Shown here piece by piece: positions 1 to 8,799 of a stretch of DNA of 64,000 bases. Under the pieces are notes generated by a model that was given only the letters and a program-made list of their open reading frames with translations, had not been told where the DNA came from and made no database searches. The DNA is from Pseudomonas abietaniphila (lineage in GTDB: Bacteria > Pseudomonadota > Gammaproteobacteria > Pseudomonadales > Pseudomonadaceae). Each line of letters begins with the position of its first letter. Positions within the stretch are counted from its first letter, which is position 1. The DNA lies in contig NZ_FNCO01000009.1 in NCBI RefSeq assembly GCF_900100795.1, forward strand, positions 1-64,000, given 5' to 3'. Made by a program: the position numbers and the translations under genes.

Positions 1-3
1 CAG

Positions 4-87
4 GAGGTTACGACGGTGGCGAATGCGGTCTATCACCCGCCAGAAGTGTGTTGACTGTACCGGCCTCTTCGCGGCCCTCGTAACCTC
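4..87. repeat. inverted repeat pair GAGGTTACGA / TCGTAACCTC
   Basis: A perfect 10-base arm at 4-13 is mirrored at 78-87, with 64 bases between. The intervening DNA includes GGCC-TCTTCGC-GGCC, itself a small hairpin. No gene is recognisable in bases 1-264, which hold only this pair and the REP-like element that follows. The structure may be part of a larger repeat cut by the window edge. Confidence 0.4.
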
Positions 88-144
88 GGACTGCTACTAC
101 AGGTATCGCGGTTTTATCAGAATCTACGGCGGACGCATGACCTT

Positions 145-185
145 TGGGAGCGAGCTTGGTCTAGGCGGCATTCCGACGAATGCGG
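145..185. repeat. REP-like palindromic element
   Basis: The stretch begins with GGGAGCGAGCTTG, the motif common to extragenic palindromes of fluorescent and syringae-group pseudomonads. It ends with the hairpin GCATTC-CGAC-GAATGC at 168-183. It lies in the non-coding leader just before an operon, the usual position of such elements. Assignment rests on motif memory only. Confidence 0.45.
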
Positions 186-264
186 AGGTTCATGCATCTT
201 GGATGCCTGGTATTGCAAAGTGGGCAATAATGCACGGCGTTTCATCCCGCCCAAAGGAACGACC

Positions 265-978
265 GTGCCGCCGAATGTGCCATCGCCCCCTCCATCGCCC
301 GAGCCCTTGCTTGAAGTCAGGCGGTTGACTCGTCTGGACCAGAGCGGTGCCAATCAGCTTCTCAAACCCACCGACTTCACCTTGATGCCCGGCGCACAAG
401 TCGCGCTCACCGGCGCGTCGGGATCGGGCAAAAGTGTGTTCCTGCGCACGCTGGCCTTGCTCGATGCACCCTCCAGCGGTGAACTGCTGTGGCAGCGCTC
501 GCCGCTCTCCAATGACAGCATTCCCGCGTACCGCACGTGCGTGTCTTACCTGTCGCAACGCCCCGCGTTGATCGAAGGCACGGTGCTCGACAACCTGCAG
601 TTTCCCTTTACCCTGAAAAGCTTGCGGGGCCGCAGGTTCAACCTGGAACGAGCAACCGATCTGCTCGCGCAGGCCGGTAAGGACGCCTCGTTTCTGAGCA
701 AGTCAGGCGCGGACCTTTCGGGCGGCGAAGCGCAGATCGTCGCATTGGTGCGCACGCTGCAACTGGCGCCGCAGGTGATGCTGTTCGATGAACCCACCTC
801 GGCGCTCGACCCGCAATCGGCGGCAGCGGTGGAATCACTGGTGCTGCACTGGTTCAACGCAGGCGCCGGCTCGCGCGCTTATGTCTGGATTTCCCACGAC
901 CCCGAGCAAGCCCGACGCATGGGCACCCGGCGCTTGACGATGAACAATGGCGTGCTGGGCGCAGGAGACGCAGCATGA
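265..978 (+). CDS. fetA: FetA/YbbL-type ABC exporter ATP-binding protein
   Basis: This is the ATPase subunit of a two-gene exporter of the FetAB (YbbLM) family, which in E. coli is linked to iron export and peroxide resistance. From GTG 265 the protein has 237 residues. It shows Walker A GASGSGKS (about 50-57), a Q-loop in YLSQRP (95-100), the signature LSGGEAQ (151-157), Walker B VMLFDEP (171-177) and a switch histidine in WISHD. The GTG is preferred over an in-frame ATG at 199 because AAAGGAA sits 5 bases before it. A proline-rich run of about 10 residues precedes the ABC fold. The stop overlaps the permease start (ATGA). Substrate is inferred from the family and gene pair. Confidence 0.85.
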   Translation: MPPNVPSPPPSPEPLLEVRRLTRLDQSGANQLLKPTDFTLMPGAQVALTGASGSGKSVFLRTLALLDAPSSGELLWQRSPLSNDSIPAYRTCVSYLSQRPALIEGTVLDNLQFPFTLKSLRGRRFNLERATDLLAQAGKDASFLSKSGADLSGGEAQIVALVRTLQLAPQVMLFDEPTSALDPQSAAAVESLVLHWFNAGAGSRAYVWISHDPEQARRMGTRRLTMNNGVLGAGDAA

Positions 979-1775
979 ATTACGAGAATCTGTCGGCCAC
1001 CGACCTGTCCATCGCCGCCGCGCTGATCCTCATAAACGGTGCGTTGTCGCTGATGTTGAAGCTCGGGCTGGAGCGCCAATTGTTGTGGGCTTCGGTGCGT
1101 ACCATCGTGCAATTGCTGGCAGTCGGTTACCTGCTCGGCTGGGTGTTCGCCCATGCCGACTGGTACGTGGTGCTGCCTCTGATTTGCCTGATGACGCTGG
1201 TCGCCGGCTTCTCTGCAGCCAGTCGGGGCAAGCGCACATACGCCGGGCAGTTGATCGACAGCGTGGTGTCGGTCTGGAGCAGCTCATGGCTGGTCGCGGC
1301 CATCGGGTTGTTCGTGATCATCCGCATCCGACCCTGGTACGAGCCTCAATACGCGATCCCGATTCTCGGCATGATCCTGGGCAACACGCTGACGGCGGTG
1401 TCGCTGGGCATGGAGCGCATGACCCAGGAATTGATGTCGGGCCGCAACACCATCGAAATGATCCTGGCTCTCGGCGGCACCCGCTGGGAAGCGGCACAAT
1501 CGGCCGCCCGGCAAGCGGTTCGCGCGGGCATGATGCCCACGCTGAACCAGATGACCGTGGTCGGCATCGTCAGCCTGCCCGGCATGATGACCGGTCAGGT
1601 GCTGGCGGGCGAAAACCCCGAAAGCGCCGTCCGCTATCAGATCATGATCATGTTCCTGATTGCCGCGGGCTCGGCGCTGGGCACGGTCTGCGCGGTCCTG
1701 CTAACCTTCAGGCGGTTGTTCTCGGCGGATCACCGTTTCATGGTTCACCGACTGGTTGCGAGGCGTCATGCATGA
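975..1775 (+). CDS. fetB: FetB/YbbM-type ABC exporter permease
   Basis: Membrane subunit of the FetAB-type exporter, 266 residues with about seven hydrophobic segments and almost no periplasmic domain, as expected for the UPF0014/YbbM family. The conserved centre, with ILGMILGNTLTAVSLGMER near residues 129-147 and ALGGTRWEAA near 174-183, is present. It starts inside the stop of the ATPase gene and its own stop overlaps the next start (ATGA at 1772), so three genes are translationally coupled. The family is associated with iron or other metal efflux; that substrate is not visible in the sequence. Confidence 0.87.
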   Translation: MNYENLSATDLSIAAALILINGALSLMLKLGLERQLLWASVRTIVQLLAVGYLLGWVFAHADWYVVLPLICLMTLVAGFSAASRGKRTYAGQLIDSVVSVWSSSWLVAAIGLFVIIRIRPWYEPQYAIPILGMILGNTLTAVSLGMERMTQELMSGRNTIEMILALGGTRWEAAQSAARQAVRAGMMPTLNQMTVVGIVSLPGMMTGQVLAGENPESAVRYQIMIMFLIAAGSALGTVCAVLLTFRRLFSADHRFMVHRLVARRHA

Positions 1776-2680
1776 GTATCAATTTTGACCTCAATGACCT
1801 GCAGGCTTTTCGGGCGGTGGTTGAAAACGGCAGCTTCCGCAAAGCCGCCGACGCGATCAGGATCACCCAGCCGGCGCTGAGTCGACGTATCGAAAAGCTC
1901 GAATCAGCGCTCAACGTCAAACTGTTCGAGCGCACGACTCGCAAGGTCAGCCTCACCACGGTCGGGCTGGCTTTTCTGCCGCAGGTCGAGCGCATGCTCG
2001 ATGACCTGGACATCGCGCTGATGAGCATCAGTGAGGTTGCGTCCACGCGCATGGGGCATGTGACCATCGCCTGCGTACCCTCCGCTGCCTACTACTTCAT
2101 GCCGCAAGTGATCAGCGCGTTTCACCGGTTGTACCCCAGGATCAAGGTCAGGGTGCTCGATGCCAGCGCCAACGAGGTCAACAGTGCCGTGGCCTTGGGC
2201 GAAGCGGATTTCGGCGTGAGTTTCAGCGGCACGCTGGCGTCGGAAGTCGATTTCGAATTGCTGCTGCAGGAACGCTACGTGGTCGCCTGCCGACGCGACC
2301 ATCCCCTGGCCGAGCGTGAACAGGTCAGTTGGGAAGAGATGTACGAATATGACTACATCAGCCTGGACAAGACCTCAGGCAACCGAATGGTGCTGGATCA
2401 GGCGCTGCTGCGCTCGCCTGCCAAAAAGCCCAGCATCTGTGAAACGCGGCATGTGACCACCATGATCGGTCTGGTCGAAGCCGGGCTGGGGGTCGCGGCG
2501 GTGCCCTCCATCGCGATGCCGGCAGCGGGTCACCCGATTCTGGTGAGCGTCCCGCTGATCGAGCCCGAAGTGCTGCGCAACGTCGGGCTGATCAAACGCC
2601 GCGGGCGTACCTTGACACCCGCGGCCATCGAGCTGGAACAACTGGTCAGGCAGATGCCCGCTCGCTCAGCGGGGCACTGA
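1772..2680 (+). CDS. LysR-family transcriptional regulator
   Basis: A 302-residue LysR protein. The N-terminal winged helix-turn-helix has the usual LQAFRAVVENGSFRKAADAI and ITQPALSRRIEKLE stretches, followed by a type 2 periplasmic-binding-like effector domain from about residue 90. ATG 1772 overlaps the permease stop by four bases, so the regulator is co-translated with the exporter. The same frame stays open upstream to 947, but that part only shadows the permease. The 3' end overlaps the convergent binding-protein gene by 15 bases. Whether it regulates the exporter or the convergent binding-protein/MFS operon is not decided by position alone. Confidence 0.9.
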   Translation: MSINFDLNDLQAFRAVVENGSFRKAADAIRITQPALSRRIEKLESALNVKLFERTTRKVSLTTVGLAFLPQVERMLDDLDIALMSISEVASTRMGHVTIACVPSAAYYFMPQVISAFHRLYPRIKVRVLDASANEVNSAVALGEADFGVSFSGTLASEVDFELLLQERYVVACRRDHPLAEREQVSWEEMYEYDYISLDKTSGNRMVLDQALLRSPAKKPSICETRHVTTMIGLVEAGLGVAAVPSIAMPAAGHPILVSVPLIEPEVLRNVGLIKRRGRTLTPAAIELEQLVRQMPARSAGH

Positions 2681-3442
2681 GTCCAGGCCCGTGGACTGCA
2701 CTTGAGCCTGCGCCTTGGCTGACGACAGATATTCGAGCAACGCTTTTGCCTGCTGCGGATGTTCTGCATTTCGCGGGATGCCGGCGGCGAAACGTGTCAC
2801 GGACTGGACATTCTCCGGAATTTTGCCGACGAAGGTCACACCCGGTACGGGCAACAGTTCGGCGACCTGTTGAAAGCCCAGTTCGTAATCCCCCTTGGCC
2901 ACCACCGACGCCACCGGAATACGCTCGATCATCTTGCCCTTCGGCCCGACCTGATCCTGAACACCCAGTTTTTTGAACAGCTCATTCTCGATGTACACGC
3001 CACTGGCGCTGTCGGAGTACGCCACGGACCTGGCTTTGAGCAGCACGTCCTTGAGCTCGGCATCGGTGGTGATGGCCGGTTTGGCGGCACCCTGTTTGAC
3101 CACCATTCCGATGCGCGAATCAGCAAGCTCAACGCGCGAGGCGGGATCGACCTTGCCCTGCTTGATGAGCTCATCCAGCGCATAACCCACCATGATCACC
3201 ACGTCGGCATGCTCGCCACGCGCCAACCGGTTGGGAATGGCCTCCGGCGCCTTGCCCATCGATGGACCGAGGACAGTCTCCAGCGTGTCGCCGCTGGCGG
3301 CCGCGTATTGCGGGCCCAGCAATTTATAAGCGGCAGTGAAGCCCCCGGACGTCATGACGGTGAGCTCTTCGGCCTGGGCAAAGGAGCTCGCCAGCAGCGA
3401 ACCAAGGCTCAGCGCAGCCACAACATTGAACAAAGCTTTCAT
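2666..3442 (-). CDS. ModA-like periplasmic substrate-binding protein
   Basis: A 258-residue secreted protein with a signal peptide (charged start, hydrophobic core, cleavage near SSFAQA-EE at residue 24). The mature part is a type 2 periplasmic-binding fold resembling molybdate-binding ModA, with ELTVMTSGGFTAAY at the start and the HADVVIMVG region. No ABC permease or ATPase lies nearby. It sits 28 bases downstream of an MFS carrier gene in the same direction. Binding-protein genes of this type next to carboxylate carriers suggest an organic anion ligand, but this is inference; molybdate cannot be excluded. Confidence 0.75.
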   Translation of the reverse strand: MKALFNVVAALSLGSLLASSFAQAEELTVMTSGGFTAAYKLLGPQYAAASGDTLETVLGPSMGKAPEAIPNRLARGEHADVVIMVGYALDELIKQGKVDPASRVELADSRIGMVVKQGAAKPAITTDAELKDVLLKARSVAYSDSASGVYIENELFKKLGVQDQVGPKGKMIERIPVASVVAKGDYELGFQQVAELLPVPGVTFVGKIPENVQSVTRFAAGIPRNAEHPQQAKALLEYLSSAKAQAQVQSTGLDSVPR

Positions 3443-3470
3443 ATCAAATCCTTTTACTTCAGACAGTGGG

Positions 3471-4772
3471 TCAGACAGCCAACTGAGGGCGAGCGGAGAG
3501 GTTCCGGTACAGCATCAACGTTGCACCCAGGGCGCAGGCGGCGGCGAACGTCATCCAGTAAGCGGGCGCGGCCTTATCGCCGGTGAGGTGAATCAGCCAG
3601 GTCGAAATGGCGGGCGTGAAGCCTCCGAAAACGGCGGTTGCCAGGCTGTACGCCAGCGAGAAGCCCGCGACACGCACCTCCACCGGCATGATTTCGGTGA
3701 GCGCAGGAATCATTGCGCCGTTGTACAGCCCATACAGGCAGGAAAACCACAGCAACACTTCGAGCATGTGACCAAAGCTGGGTGCCTGGGCCAGGAACGA
3801 CAAGGCAGGATAGGCCGTGACGATGGTCAACACGGTCATGGCAATCAGCAGCGGCTTGCGGCCGAAACGATCACTCAAGGCCCCGCCGATGGGCAGCCAG
3901 ATGAAGTTCGACACGCCCACCAACAAGGTCACCAGCAACGCATCAGCCGTGCTCAGATTCAGTACGGTTTTGCCAAAGGTCGGCGCATACACCGTGATCA
4001 GGTAGAACGCAGTGGTGGTCATCGCGACCATCAGCATGCCGGCCACGACCACGCGCCAGTTCTGCAACAGCGTGGCGATGACTTCCTTCATCGTGGGCCG
4101 GTGGGTGCGGGTAGCAAATTCTTCGGTTTCCTGAAGGCTGCGGCGCAGCACAAAAATGAACGGGATGATCAGGCATCCGATGGCGAAGGGAATCCTCCAT
4201 CCCCAATCCGCGACGACGGCAGGCGCCATCCATTGATTCAACGCAAACCCCAGCCCGGCCGCTACCACGATTGCCACTTGCTGGCTGCCGGACTGCCAAC
4301 TGGTGTAGAAGCCCTTGCGTCCGGGCGTGGCCATTTCGGCCAGGTACACCGACACACCACCCAACTCCGCACCGGCGGAAAAGCCTTGCAGCAGGCGACC
4401 CACCAACACCAGCGCCGGTGCCCATAAGCCGATACTCGAATAACCCGGCACCAGCACGATGAGCAACGTCCCGCTGGCCATGATGGACAGGGTGACGATC
4501 AACCCCTTGCGGCGCCCGACGTCATCAATGTAAGCCCCAAGGATCACCGCGCCCAAAGGACGCATCAGGAACCCGGCACCGAACACGGCAAACGTCATCA
4601 TCAACGATGCGAATTCACTGGACGCGGGAAAGAACGCTGAGGCGATCTGAGTGGCGTAGAAGCCGAAGAGAAAGAAGTCGAACTGTTCGAGGAAGTTGCC
4701 CGAGGTGACGCGAAAGACGGCACCGGCTTTGGACGTGGCGGACGTCGCCCGCGGATGGGGGGAGCCATGCAT
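3471..4772 (-). CDS. MFS transporter, citrate/tricarballylate:H+ symporter type
   Basis: A 433-residue major facilitator with twelve hydrophobic segments. Its N-terminal part, with NFLEQFDFFLFGFYA and MRPLGAVILGAYIDDVGRRK, matches the metabolite:H+ symporter branch that includes CitA and TcuC. The loop motif DRFGRKPLL recurs at the second half. It is the first gene of a leftward pair with the ModA-like binding protein and is divergent from the GGDEF-EAL gene across a 220-base region. Uptake of a tricarboxylic acid is the best guess from the subfamily; the exact substrate is unknown. Confidence 0.8.
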   Translation of the reverse strand: MHGSPHPRATSATSKAGAVFRVTSGNFLEQFDFFLFGFYATQIASAFFPASSEFASLMMTFAVFGAGFLMRPLGAVILGAYIDDVGRRKGLIVTLSIMASGTLLIVLVPGYSSIGLWAPALVLVGRLLQGFSAGAELGGVSVYLAEMATPGRKGFYTSWQSGSQQVAIVVAAGLGFALNQWMAPAVVADWGWRIPFAIGCLIIPFIFVLRRSLQETEEFATRTHRPTMKEVIATLLQNWRVVVAGMLMVAMTTTAFYLITVYAPTFGKTVLNLSTADALLVTLLVGVSNFIWLPIGGALSDRFGRKPLLIAMTVLTIVTAYPALSFLAQAPSFGHMLEVLLWFSCLYGLYNGAMIPALTEIMPVEVRVAGFSLAYSLATAVFGGFTPAISTWLIHLTGDKAAPAYWMTFAAACALGATLMLYRNLSARPQLAV

Positions 4773-4848
4773 GATTGTTCTCCAGCGATCTTGTTAATGA
4801 GCCTTTCGGCGCTTTATGACCGGGAGTTTGATCGACACACTTTGAAAC

Positions 4849-4890
4849 GATAAGTGCTATGTTTTCATCGATTGATGCACAGAACTTATC
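4849..4890. promoter_or_regulatory. spaced inverted repeat in divergent promoter region
   Basis: GATAAGT at 4849-4855 is mirrored by ACTTATC at 4884-4890, 28 bases apart, in the intergenic region between the MFS carrier and the GGDEF-EAL gene. The segment is AT-rich compared with its surroundings and contains CATCGATTGATG between the arms. A regulator site or promoter is plausible; no specific protein can be assigned. Confidence 0.3.
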
Positions 4891-4992
4891 AGTGGAAACC
4901 GCCTGCGCGAGAAAAGGACGGGCACAGGATCGTCACGAACCCGCAACAAACTAGTAGTATTCTGCCATCATCTCGCGGCAGGAATATAAGCA

Positions 4993-7347
4993 GTGATCCG
5001 CCGATCTTTCTCTTCCCTCAGCTTTCTGCAGTGGCTGCTCATGACGTTGTGCGCCGCGACGCTGGTGTTTCTGTGGGCGTTGTATTTCCAGCAGAAAGCC
5101 ACCTCGCACCGCGAAGCCCTGGCCGCCAAATCCGCCGAACACCTGAACCTGGCCACCATCGCTGCAGAGAACCTGCGCCAACTGGTTGACCGAGCCCAAG
5201 CCATCGGCCGCGTCACCCGAGGCGACATAGAAGACCTCGGCCAGCGTCATCGCGGGCTGGTGCGCATGCTCGCCGAAGACCCGGTCTTCAAACGCATGAG
5301 CCTGTACGGCAGCGATGGCGAACTGGTGTCCGCCAGCCACCTTGATGAGCCTCATCAGTTGCCGGCTGCATGGCTCAAACAATTGCAGCAGCACATCGAG
5401 TATTACGGCTTCAAGGCCCTGCTGCCGGGATCGTTGCCGTCGACAGGCAACGTGTTGTCACCTAACTGGCGGCTGCCGTTCCTGCTGCCGCTGGTCAATT
5501 CGTCAACCGGCAAGATGGACAGCGTGCTGGTGGTGCAACTGGACGTCGGATATCTCGCGGGGCTGTTCGAGCACATCGACCTGGGCCAGAGCGGCATGAT
5601 GCGCTTGCTCGACAACGGCGGCCAGGAACGCCTGCGCATCAGTAACAGCGGCGTGATGGTGTCCGGCGCCTTGATGTCGCCCGAACTGCCCGCCAGCGGC
5701 GACGTCACCGGCATGCTCATCCAGCACACAGTGAACGGCGGTTATCAGAGCATGTACCTGCGGGTGCCACAGCGGGGCTTCAGCGTGGTGGTCAGCCAGA
5801 GCACCGACGAAATCCTGGCCTCCTCCCGACTCACCTACCAGCGCCAACTGTGGCTGAACCTGTGCATGACGCTGCTGATCCTCGGCACCCTGTTCTGGAC
5901 ACTGCGCGTACTGCGCAAACGCCAGGAAGCGTTCAATGCGCTGGAGCTGGCGCAGCAGGTCAATCAGCAGTTGATCGATCGCCTGGAAGACGAACATCGT
6001 CGCAGCAGCCATGCCGCCGCCACCGATCACCTCAGCGGGCTGCACAACCGCCGTCAGTTCCTCGAGGTGGCGGCACGCACCCTCTCCAGGCAACGTGGCA
6101 AACGACGCCTGATGGCGATCCTGTTCATTGACATGGACCGCTTCAAATCAATCAACGACTCGCTGGGCCATAAGGTCGGCGACATGTTGCTGCAAGCGGT
6201 TGCCGGCCGTATCAGCCGGATGCTCGAACAGGATGACGAAGCAGCGCGTTTTGGCGGCGACGAGTTTGTCGTCCTGCTGGCCGGAGAACGCACCGAAGAA
6301 CAGATCGACGCCTGGGTCAGGTCTCTGGTACAGAAATTGTCAGCGATCTATTCCCTGGGCGATCACGAAGTCACCACCAGCCCGAGCGTCGGTGTAAGCA
6401 TCTGTCCTCGTGACGGCCAGGACGTCGAGGACCTGATTCGCAGCGCCGACGCCGCCATGTATTCGGCCAAGCGCGCCGGCCGCGGGCAGTTCCGTTTTTT
6501 CGACCCGTCTCTGAACGTGGCCGATGTCGAGGAATTCATCCTCGAACAGGCCTTCGGCAACGCCTTGAACGAGCGTCAGTTCGTGCTGCATTACCAGCCA
6601 CAAATCCGCCTCGATTCAATGCAGGTGGACGGCTACGAAGCGCTCGTGCGCTGGCAACACCCTGAGTTCGGCCTGCTGTACCCGGACCGGTTCATTTCCT
6701 TGGCCGAGCGCAGTGGTTTCATCATCGAGCTGGGCTGGGAAGTGCTGCGCCGCGCCTGCGAAACCCTGGAACTCTGGCTGTCACAAGGCCGGGAATTGCG
6801 CCTGGCGGTCAACGTCTCGGCGATGCAGCTTCACCAGGCCGATTTCAGTGACCGGGTGCTGGGCAAACTGGCGCGCCATGGCATTGCCCCGCACTGGATG
6901 GAGCTGGAGATCACCGAAACCACATTGCTCGATCAGGAAGGTCAGGCCATCGAGCACTTGCACCGCCTGCGCGAGGCCGGGATGAACATCAGCCTCGACG
7001 ACTTCGGCAAGGGCTACGCAGGTTTCGCGCACCTGCAATCCCTGCCGCTGACCAAGCTGAAAATCGACCGCACGCTGATCGCGCCTTTGTCCAACAGCCC
7101 TGACGACAGCCCGATCGTCTCCTCGACCATCATTCTGGCCAAACGCCTGGGCCTGCAGGTGGTCGCCGAGGGTGTCGAGACCCGTGAACAAGTGGTGTGC
7201 CTGAAGCTTGCAGGCTGCGATGTCGCGCAGGGCTATCACTTCAGCCGCCCGTTATCGGCCGAACAACTGCGCGACTATCCCCCGTTTGCCCAGACAACCC
7301 TGATCGATGCGCCTTCCATGGATGCGGAACCCACATGCGTGCAGTGA
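4993..7347 (+). CDS. membrane GGDEF-EAL cyclic-di-GMP enzyme with periplasmic sensor
   Basis: A 784-residue protein. One membrane segment lies near residues 10-32, a periplasmic sensor at about 35-280, and a second membrane segment near 285-305. GGDEF follows, with RFGGDEF at 419-425, then EAL at 549-551. The inhibitory I-site position reads EQDD instead of RxxD, so product feedback is probably lost. The EAL side keeps the key residues: the E of EAL, NVSAMQL, EITETTLL, DDFGKGYAG, KIDR and VAEGVET, so it may be a working phosphodiesterase. GTG 4993 has AGGA nine bases upstream. The last 13 bases overlap the following binding-protein gene, which suggests a shared signalling job at the cell envelope. 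Confidence 0.9.
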   Translation: MIRRSFSSLSFLQWLLMTLCAATLVFLWALYFQQKATSHREALAAKSAEHLNLATIAAENLRQLVDRAQAIGRVTRGDIEDLGQRHRGLVRMLAEDPVFKRMSLYGSDGELVSASHLDEPHQLPAAWLKQLQQHIEYYGFKALLPGSLPSTGNVLSPNWRLPFLLPLVNSSTGKMDSVLVVQLDVGYLAGLFEHIDLGQSGMMRLLDNGGQERLRISNSGVMVSGALMSPELPASGDVTGMLIQHTVNGGYQSMYLRVPQRGFSVVVSQSTDEILASSRLTYQRQLWLNLCMTLLILGTLFWTLRVLRKRQEAFNALELAQQVNQQLIDRLEDEHRRSSHAAATDHLSGLHNRRQFLEVAARTLSRQRGKRRLMAILFIDMDRFKSINDSLGHKVGDMLLQAVAGRISRMLEQDDEAARFGGDEFVVLLAGERTEEQIDAWVRSLVQKLSAIYSLGDHEVTTSPSVGVSICPRDGQDVEDLIRSADAAMYSAKRAGRGQFRFFDPSLNVADVEEFILEQAFGNALNERQFVLHYQPQIRLDSMQVDGYEALVRWQHPEFGLLYPDRFISLAERSGFIIELGWEVLRRACETLELWLSQGRELRLAVNVSAMQLHQADFSDRVLGKLARHGIAPHWMELEITETTLLDQEGQAIEHLHRLREAGMNISLDDFGKGYAGFAHLQSLPLTKLKIDRTLIAPLSNSPDDSPIVSSTIILAKRLGLQVVAEGVETREQVVCLKLAGCDVAQGYHFSRPLSAEQLRDYPPFAQTTLIDAPSMDAEPTCVQ

Positions 7348-8225
7348 AACGCCTCACCCTGATGCTAAGCGTCATGCTGCTCAACGCTTTACTGCTGGCG
7401 GACAACGCCCAGGCACAATGCACGCAGCAGAGCCTGCGTATCGCGGTCATTCCCAAGAAGAGCATGGACGAGCTGCTCAAGGAGCAGAAACCGCTGATCG
7501 ATCGGCTCAGCCGCGCGACCGGTATTGCAGTGGAAATCGTCCCGTCGTCCTCCTACGAGAGCGTGGTCGATGCCATTGTGTCGGGTGGTGTCGACATCGC
7601 ATGGCTCGGCCCCGCCTCGTACCTGCTTGCGTATCAACGCGATCCACGCATCGAGCCGTTCGCCAGCCTGACCATCAGCCGCGGCTATTTCACGCCCGCC
7701 GGGCATGACTACCAGGCACTGCTGCTGGTGCGCCGCGAGGTCGCCAGCGACGTTCAGGCGCTTCGTGGCAAACGGGTTGTGCTGACCGACCCGGCCAGCA
7801 CATCGGGCAACATCATTCCCAACGCCGAGTTCTCGGAAACGGTCGGCATGCCATTGGCGCGCTTTTTTGGCTCGATTGCCTATTCCGGCTCCCACGACAA
7901 ATCGCTGGATGCGTTGCTGGCGGGCAAAGCGGATGCCGCGTTTGTGTCCAGCGTGCGCGCCGATGAGTACCTGAAACGGGGCTTGATCGACCGCAACACC
8001 TTCAATGTCCTCTGGCGCTCCTCGCCGATCTACTACGACCCCTTCGTCTTCAGCGGCACACTCTGCGGCGCGCTGAAAGAACGTATTCGCACGGCGATGC
8101 TGAGCGATCAGGCTGGACTGGCGACCTTCCTCGAATCGCAGGAGGCGACAGGCATCGTCCCCGTCAGCCACGCCGAGTACGCACCTTTGCTGCGCTCGAT
8201 GCAGGCGACGCCCGCGTTGAACTGA
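7335..8225 (+). CDS. PhnD-like periplasmic binding protein
   Basis: A 296-residue exported protein. After MRAVKR comes a hydrophobic signal core ending near NAQAQC, followed by the phosphate/phosphite/phosphonate-binding (PhnD) fold: LRIAVIPKKSMDELL, GVDIAWLGPASYLLA, LRGKRVVLTDPASTSGNI, and YSGSHDKSLDALLAGKADAAF. ATG 7335 lies inside the end of the GGDEF-EAL gene in another frame. There is no permease or ATPase gene beside it. I therefore infer that it senses a ligand for the neighbouring cyclic-di-GMP enzyme rather than feeding a transporter. The ligand itself cannot be told. Confidence 0.8.
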   Translation: MRAVKRLTLMLSVMLLNALLLADNAQAQCTQQSLRIAVIPKKSMDELLKEQKPLIDRLSRATGIAVEIVPSSSYESVVDAIVSGGVDIAWLGPASYLLAYQRDPRIEPFASLTISRGYFTPAGHDYQALLLVRREVASDVQALRGKRVVLTDPASTSGNIIPNAEFSETVGMPLARFFGSIAYSGSHDKSLDALLAGKADAAFVSSVRADEYLKRGLIDRNTFNVLWRSSPIYYDPFVFSGTLCGALKERIRTAMLSDQAGLATFLESQEATGIVPVSHAEYAPLLRSMQATPALN

Positions 8226-8237
8226 TCACGGCAGACA

Positions 8238-8762
8238 TCAGCAATCGTGGTCGCCCAGTTCGGCGGCCAGCCGCAACTCACGGTAAGCGTGCACCAATTG
8301 CTCGAGGGAAAACGCAAGGTTCCTGCCACTCGGGTTGGGCAGCACCCACACCGCTGCATCACCAAAGCGCCTCGCCTGCCGGCCCCAATTCACGTGCTTT
8401 TGGCCAGACAGCGCCGCGTAAGCGGTTTTTCCGAGGAAGGCGACAAACCGTGGCGCAGAGCGCGCAATTTTTTCTTCGAACGTAGCGGCGGCTGCCTCGA
8501 ACTCAAGCAGTGATAACTGATCGGCACGCGCGGTGGGCCGATCCACCACGGCGGTCAAGCCGCACCGGTAATCCAGAATCGTTCGATCGTCTTCCGGACG
8601 CACTTCCCCCGGCGTGAAACCGGCCAGGTGAAGCGTGCGCCAGAACCGGTTGCCTCTGCCCGCAAAGTGATGCCCTTGAGCCGCTGCGAGCAGGCCTGGA
8701 TTGATGCCGCAGAAAATCACGGCGAGGTCTTTCGCGACAATGTCTTCCAGTGATTCAGCCAC
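8238..8762 (-). CDS. mug: G/U mismatch-specific DNA glycosylase Mug
   Basis: A single-domain uracil-DNA glycosylase superfamily enzyme that removes uracil or ethenocytosine opposite guanine in base-excision repair. The catalytic-region motif GINPG and the second motif NPSGRN are both present. GTG 8762 has GGGAGG five bases before it and gives 174 residues, close to the E. coli enzyme. An in-frame ATG at 8807 would overlap the upstream TetR gene and lacks a ribosome site. The 3' end faces the PhnD-like gene with only 12 bases between. Confidence 0.88.
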   Translation of the reverse strand: MAESLEDIVAKDLAVIFCGINPGLLAAAQGHHFAGRGNRFWRTLHLAGFTPGEVRPEDDRTILDYRCGLTAVVDRPTARADQLSLLEFEAAAATFEEKIARSAPRFVAFLGKTAYAALSGQKHVNWGRQARRFGDAAVWVLPNPSGRNLAFSLEQLVHAYRELRLAAELGDHDC

Positions 8763-8799
8763 GCGAACCTCCCTAACCTGGCCGACGCACCGCAATCGC

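Noticed and set aside
947..1771. Open frame continuous with and upstream of the first LysR gene (total 577 codons)
   Set aside because: The upstream 275 codons shadow the permease gene in another phase; arginine- and histidine-rich arbitrary composition. LysR homology starts exactly at ATG 1772.
3336..4427. Long plus-strand frame (363 codons) opposite the MFS and binding-protein genes
   Set aside because: Antisense to well-supported genes; low-complexity composition rich in H, Q, G and R, typical of GC-rich shadow frames.
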